The notes under the pieces were generated by a model. It had not been told where the DNA came from. It searched no databases and worked only from the letters and a program-made list of their open reading frames with translations. A DNA stretch of 8,173 nt from an uncultured Novosphingobium sp. (GTDB lineage: Bacteria; Pseudomonadota; Alphaproteobacteria; Sphingomonadales; Sphingomonadaceae). The translations under genes were made by a program, and so were the position numbers. Shown in pieces: positions 5,399-8,173 of this stretch (position 1 is the stretch's first letter; each line of letters opens with the position of its first letter). The stretch is taken from positions 1-8,173 of the forward strand of contig CALCQB010000001.1 in NCBI GenBank assembly GCA_937897535.1, in the 5' to 3' direction.

Positions 5399-6802
5399 AT
5401 GGAATACGTCTCGACCCGTGGCAGCGCTCCGGCGCTCGATTTCGAAGGCGCGACGCTGGCCGGGCTCGCCAGCGACGGCGGGCTCTATGTGCCGCGCGAA
5501 TGGCCGCGCTTCAGCCGGGACGAGATCGCGGCGATGGCCGGGTTGCCCTATGCCGAGCTGGCCGCGCGGATCATGCAGCCGTTTGTCGGCGACAGCCTGA
5601 CGCCCGAGCGCCTGCGCGAACTGACTAACCAGGCCTATGGCCGGTTTGCGCACAAGGCGGTGACCCCGCTCAAGCAGCTTGATGAGCAGCAGTGGCTGCT
5701 CGAACTGTTCCACGGTCCGACGCTGGCGTTCAAGGATGTCGCGTTGCAACTGCTCGGCCTGCTGTTCGAGGAATTCCTCGGCCGCGGCGGCGATCCGCTG
5801 ACCATCGTCGGGGCAACCTCGGGCGATACCGGCTCGGCGGCGATCGATGCCGTCGCGGGCCGGGCGCGGGTCGACATCTTCATGCTTCACCCGAAGGGCC
5901 GGGTTAGCGACGTCCAGCGCCACCAGATGACCACGGTGCTCGCTCCCAACGTCCACAACATTGCCGTCGAAGACGCCACCTTCGACGATGCCCAGGCGAT
6001 GGTGAAGCGGATGTTCAACGACGCCGCGATGACCAGCCGGTTCGCGATCGGCGCGGTCAATTCGATCAACTGGGCGCGGCTGATGGCGCAGGTGGTCTAT
6101 TACTTCGCCGCCGGGCTGCAGCTCGGCGCGCCGCACCGCGAAGTGGCCTTTGCGGTCCCGACCGGCAATTTCGGTGATGTCTTCGCCGGCTATGTCGCGG
6201 CGCAGATGGGGCTGCCAGTGGCGCGGCTGATCGTCGCGACCAACGTGAATGATATCCTCCACCGCGCGCTGTCGAGCGGAGACTATTCGGCCGGGACGGT
6301 CACGCCAACCGCCGCGCCGTCGATGGATATCCAGGTCTCGTCCAACTTCGAACGCCTGCTGTTCGATCTCGGCGGGCGCGACGGCACCGCGTTGGCCGCG
6401 CAGATGGCCGGGTTCGAAGCGACCAAGGCGATGCAGCTGACCAATCTGCAGCGCGAAGGTGCGGCGCGGTTGTTCACCAGCGCCCGGGCCGATCCCGACG
6501 ACATGGCCCGCGCGATTCGCTGGGCCTATGAACACTGCGGTGAACTGCTCGACCCGCATACCGCAATCGGGCTTCACGCGGCGCGCGAAGCAGGTCTGCC
6601 GCGCGATGTCCCGGTGGTCACCCTGGCCACAGCGCACCCGGCCAAGTTCCGCGACGCGGTCGAACGCGCGACCGGCCAGCGTCCGATGTTGCCCGCGCGG
6701 ATTGGCGACCTGTTCGAGCGCGAAGAGCGCATGGTCGAACTGCCTGGCGATTACGTCGCAATCGCCGCCTATGTCGCAGCCCATGCGGTGCCGCGTGGCT
6801 GA
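5399..6802 (+). CDS. thrC: Threonine synthase (PLP-dependent)
   Basis: This 467-residue cytosolic enzyme converts O-phosphohomoserine to threonine, the last step of threonine biosynthesis. The N-terminus MEYVSTRG matches the family. FHGPTLAFKDVALQLLG contains Lys112, the expected Schiff-base lysine for pyridoxal phosphate. GATSGDTGSAAI (from residue 138) is the phosphate-binding loop. AVPTGNFGDVFAGYVA and the C-terminal LATAHPAKFRDAVERATG are further family signatures. The length fits the longer threonine synthase type found in proteobacteria and fungi. It starts 11 nt after SURF1 with no strong Shine-Dalgarno site and is probably on the same transcript. A cox cluster followed by thrC is a familiar arrangement in Sphingomonadales, as recalled, and does not imply a functional link. 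The long open frame on the opposite strand here is a codon-bias shadow. Confidence 0.97.
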   Translation: MEYVSTRGSAPALDFEGATLAGLASDGGLYVPREWPRFSRDEIAAMAGLPYAELAARIMQPFVGDSLTPERLRELTNQAYGRFAHKAVTPLKQLDEQQWLLELFHGPTLAFKDVALQLLGLLFEEFLGRGGDPLTIVGATSGDTGSAAIDAVAGRARVDIFMLHPKGRVSDVQRHQMTTVLAPNVHNIAVEDATFDDAQAMVKRMFNDAAMTSRFAIGAVNSINWARLMAQVVYYFAAGLQLGAPHREVAFAVPTGNFGDVFAGYVAAQMGLPVARLIVATNVNDILHRALSSGDYSAGTVTPTAAPSMDIQVSSNFERLLFDLGGRDGTALAAQMAGFEATKAMQLTNLQREGAARLFTSARADPDDMARAIRWAYEHCGELLDPHTAIGLHAAREAGLPRDVPVVTLATAHPAKFRDAVERATGQRPMLPARIGDLFEREERMVELPGDYVAIAAYVAAHAVPRG

Positions 6803-7682
6803 ACTGGTCCTGCCGCCGGTCGTGATGATCGGCGAGGCCTGGGCCGATTACGGGCTGATCGATTCGGGCGATGGCCGCAAGCTTGAACGCTACGGCCCGC
6901 ACCGCTTCATCCGCCCCGATACCCAGGCGATGTGGCGCCCCCGGCTGGAGCGCTGGGCCTCCGACGGTGAATTCGTTCCAGGGTCAGACGAGGATGGCGG
7001 CGGGCGCTGGCAGTATGCCGCCCCGGTGCCGCAGGATGGCTGGCCGCTGGCCTGGGGCAATGTCACCTTCAACGCCCAGTGCACTCCGTTCCGGCACCTC
7101 GGATTCTTCCCCGATATGGCCCCGGTGTGGGACTGGATGGGCGAACGCCTGGCCGGGCGCAGCGATGCGCAGACGATGAACCTGTTCGGTTACACCGGGG
7201 TCGGCACCCTGGCGCTGTCCGAATTCGGCCCGGTCACCCATGTCGATGCCAGCAAGAAGTCGGTCGCCCAAGCCCGCGCCAACGCGGCGCTGTCGGGCAT
7301 GGAACAGCGCCCGGTGCGCTGGATTGTCGACGATGCCGCCAAGTTCACCGCGCGCGAGGTGCGGCGCGGCAAGCGCTATGACGGGATCATCCTCGATCCG
7401 CCCAAGTTCGGGCGCGGGCCCGAGGGCGAGGTCTGGCGGCTCGAGGATCACCTCCAGGCGCTGGTCGCCGATTGCCGCCGGCTGCTCGATGCAGACAGCC
7501 GGTTCCTGTTCCTGACGGTCTATGCCGTGCGGCTGAGCTCGCTGGCTCTGGCCGGGATGATGGCCGAGATCTTTGCGGATCTGCCCGGACAGATCGAACA
7601 CGGCGACCTTGCGGTGCGCGAAGAAGGCCCCGATGGAAGGCTGCTGCCGACCGCGATCTTCGCACGCTGGACCAACGGCTGA
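6783..7682 (+). CDS. Class I SAM-dependent methyltransferase (RlmI C-terminal-like, probable rRNA methyltransferase)
   Basis: From ATG 6783 the protein has 299 residues and overlaps the end of thrC by 20 nt. GTG 6795 (295 residues) and ATG 6825 are alternative starts; none has a clear Shine-Dalgarno site. TMNLFGYTGVGTLALSEFGP (131-150) is the SAM-binding motif I, with VTHVDASKKSV and its acidic Asp155 as motif II. ILDPPKFGRGPEGEVWRLED (203-222) contains the DPPKF motif IV of the RlmI-like (Methyltrans_SAM) group, which includes 23S rRNA cytosine-C5 methyltransferases. The N-terminus (IDSGDGRKLERYGPHRFIRP, 26-45) lacks the PUA domain of E. coli RlmI, so the substrate may differ. A target in rRNA is inferred from the family, not shown. 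Its position between thrC and folB gives no further clue. Confidence 0.85.
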   Translation: MRCRVAELVLPPVVMIGEAWADYGLIDSGDGRKLERYGPHRFIRPDTQAMWRPRLERWASDGEFVPGSDEDGGGRWQYAAPVPQDGWPLAWGNVTFNAQCTPFRHLGFFPDMAPVWDWMGERLAGRSDAQTMNLFGYTGVGTLALSEFGPVTHVDASKKSVAQARANAALSGMEQRPVRWIVDDAAKFTAREVRRGKRYDGIILDPPKFGRGPEGEVWRLEDHLQALVADCRRLLDADSRFLFLTVYAVRLSSLALAGMMAEIFADLPGQIEHGDLAVREEGPDGRLLPTAIFARWTNG

Positions 7683-7703
7683 TTTGTAAGTAAGGCATAC
7701 AAA
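7683..7703 (+). promoter_or_regulatory. Inverted repeat enclosing the folB ribosome binding site
   Basis: TTTGTA (7683-7688) and TACAAA (7698-7703) form a perfect 6-bp inverted repeat with a 9-nt centre. The centre contains the Shine-Dalgarno TAAGG (7691-7695), 8 nt before ATG 7704. It is a conspicuous AT-rich patch in GC-rich DNA. It could be an operator for a dimeric repressor, or an mRNA hairpin affecting access to the ribosome binding site. No regulator is identifiable in the window. Confidence 0.35.
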
Positions 7704-8075
7704 ATGGGAGAGAGCCTGATCCTCGAGGTCGCCAATTTCGAGCACGATGTCCTGACCGGCATCTATTCGGAAGAAACCGGCCGGCCGCAGCCGCTGCGCT
7801 TCACCATAACCGTGCGGCTCAGGCCCGCATCGCGCTATGAGCCGGATACCCCGCTCGAGGCGAGCAAGAACTACATGGACCTGAAGTTCGCGGCCTCGCA
7901 GGCTTTGCCCGAGGGCGTCCATTTCAAGCTGATCGAGGCGGTCGCCGATCATATCTGCGAAACGCTGTTCGTGCAGGATGCGCGGGTGCTGGCGGTGACG
8001 GTCAAGATCGTCAAGCTGGCGATCAGCGAGAACGGCGAGGAAATCGGCATCACGCTGACCCGCGAGCGGCGCTGA
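7704..8075 (+). CDS. folB: Dihydroneopterin aldolase
   Basis: This 123-residue cytosolic enzyme of folate biosynthesis converts 7,8-dihydroneopterin to 6-hydroxymethyl-7,8-dihydropterin and glycolaldehyde. The length is typical of FolB. The N-terminal GIYSEETGRPQPLRFTITV (19-37) follows the G(I/V)xxxE...Q pattern of the pterin-binding strand. KNYMDLK supplies Tyr57, at the place of the conserved active-site tyrosine. HFKLIEAVADHICETL has Glu78, equivalent to the pterin-binding glutamate. VTVKIVKLAIS contains the conserved lysine, most likely Lys104. The C-terminus IGITLTRER also fits. The start is supported by TAAGG 8 nt upstream. The stop overlaps the next start by one base, so the downstream gene is probably co-translated. 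FolX-like epimerase activity cannot be excluded by eye. Confidence 0.92.
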   Translation: MGESLILEVANFEHDVLTGIYSEETGRPQPLRFTITVRLRPASRYEPDTPLEASKNYMDLKFAASQALPEGVHFKLIEAVADHICETLFVQDARVLAVTVKIVKLAISENGEEIGITLTRERR

Positions 8076-8173
8076 TGGTACGGCTGGAAGTCACCGGCCT
8101 GCCCGACTTGCCGAGCGCGGCGGCGGCGGCGTTTCATCGCGACTGGCTGGATCTGGCAAAGGCCGCGACCGAC
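8075..8173 (+). CDS. Unrecognised protein, N-terminal 33 residues only
   Basis: ATG 8075 overlaps the folB stop by one base (TGATG), and the frame stays open to the end of the window. The visible N-terminus begins MVRLEVTGLPDLPSAAAAAF and continues with HRDWLDLAKAATD; it is mildly acidic, alanine-rich and without a signal peptide or membrane segment. I do not recognise the family from this fragment. The overlap with folB supports a real, translationally coupled gene. The alanine run at residues 15-19 is encoded by five GCG codons. Confidence 0.65.
   Translation, partial: MVRLEVTGLPDLPSAAAAAFHRDWLDLAKAATD

Noticed and set aside
5384..6784. 466-codon open frame on the minus strand opposite thrC
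   Set aside because: It is antisense to a confidently identified gene, shows no recognisable domain and is rich in Arg, Asp, Gly and His, as expected for the mirror frame of GC-rich coding DNA.
6984..7952. 322-codon minus-strand frame opposite the methyltransferase and folB
   Set aside because: It spans two real genes and the folB leader with no recognisable motifs and no ribosome binding site that I can see.
1..8173. Defence island, prophage or other undescribed multigene system
   Set aside because: All recognised genes are housekeeping (respiratory oxidase assembly, threonine, folate, RNA methylation) or a single detoxification enzyme. No toxin, nuclease, reverse transcriptase, integrase, transposase or tRNA gene was seen.

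Overview
The window looks like chromosomal DNA of a GC-rich alphaproteobacterium, most likely of the order Sphingomonadales (Sphingomonas, Novosphingobium or Erythrobacter type). This rests on the gene order, on mitochondria-like cytochrome oxidase subunits, and on a palindromic repeat beginning CGTCATTGCGAGCG that, from memory, is common in this group. The placement is inference; no 16S gene or other marker is present. All genes are on the + strand and coding density is very high.

Bases 1-705 hold the C-terminal part of ctaD (aa3-type cytochrome c oxidase subunit I), followed by a clear rho-independent terminator (735-769). Bases 782-863 are an 82-bp palindromic intergenic repeat. A soluble epoxide hydrolase gene of the alpha/beta fold follows (875-1831, TTG start). 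From 1856 to 5387 runs a compact cytochrome oxidase biogenesis cluster: ctaB (heme O synthase), a 43-residue single-membrane-segment protein, ctaG (Cox11-type CuB chaperone), ctaE (subunit III), a DUF983 zinc-ribbon membrane protein and a short SURF1 homologue. Several of these genes overlap by one base (TGATG) or are only a few bases apart.

From 5399 come thrC (threonine synthase), a SAM-dependent methyltransferase of the RlmI C-terminal type overlapping the end of thrC, folB (dihydroneopterin aldolase), and the first 33 codons of an unrecognised gene that overlaps folB by one base and runs off the window.

The cox genes supply both the structural subunits (CtaD, CtaE) and the factors that make and insert heme a and CuB (CtaB, CtaG, SURF1, possibly DUF983). 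The epoxide hydrolase with its repeat sits between ctaD and ctaB like an insertion. A terminator closes off ctaD, a candidate promoter for ctaB overlaps the end of the hydrolase gene, and a 10-bp direct repeat brackets the whole segment. I see no clearly undescribed system. The points most worth a second look are this interposed segment, the 43-residue gene, the short cysteine-containing SURF1, and the inverted repeat around the folB ribosome binding site.
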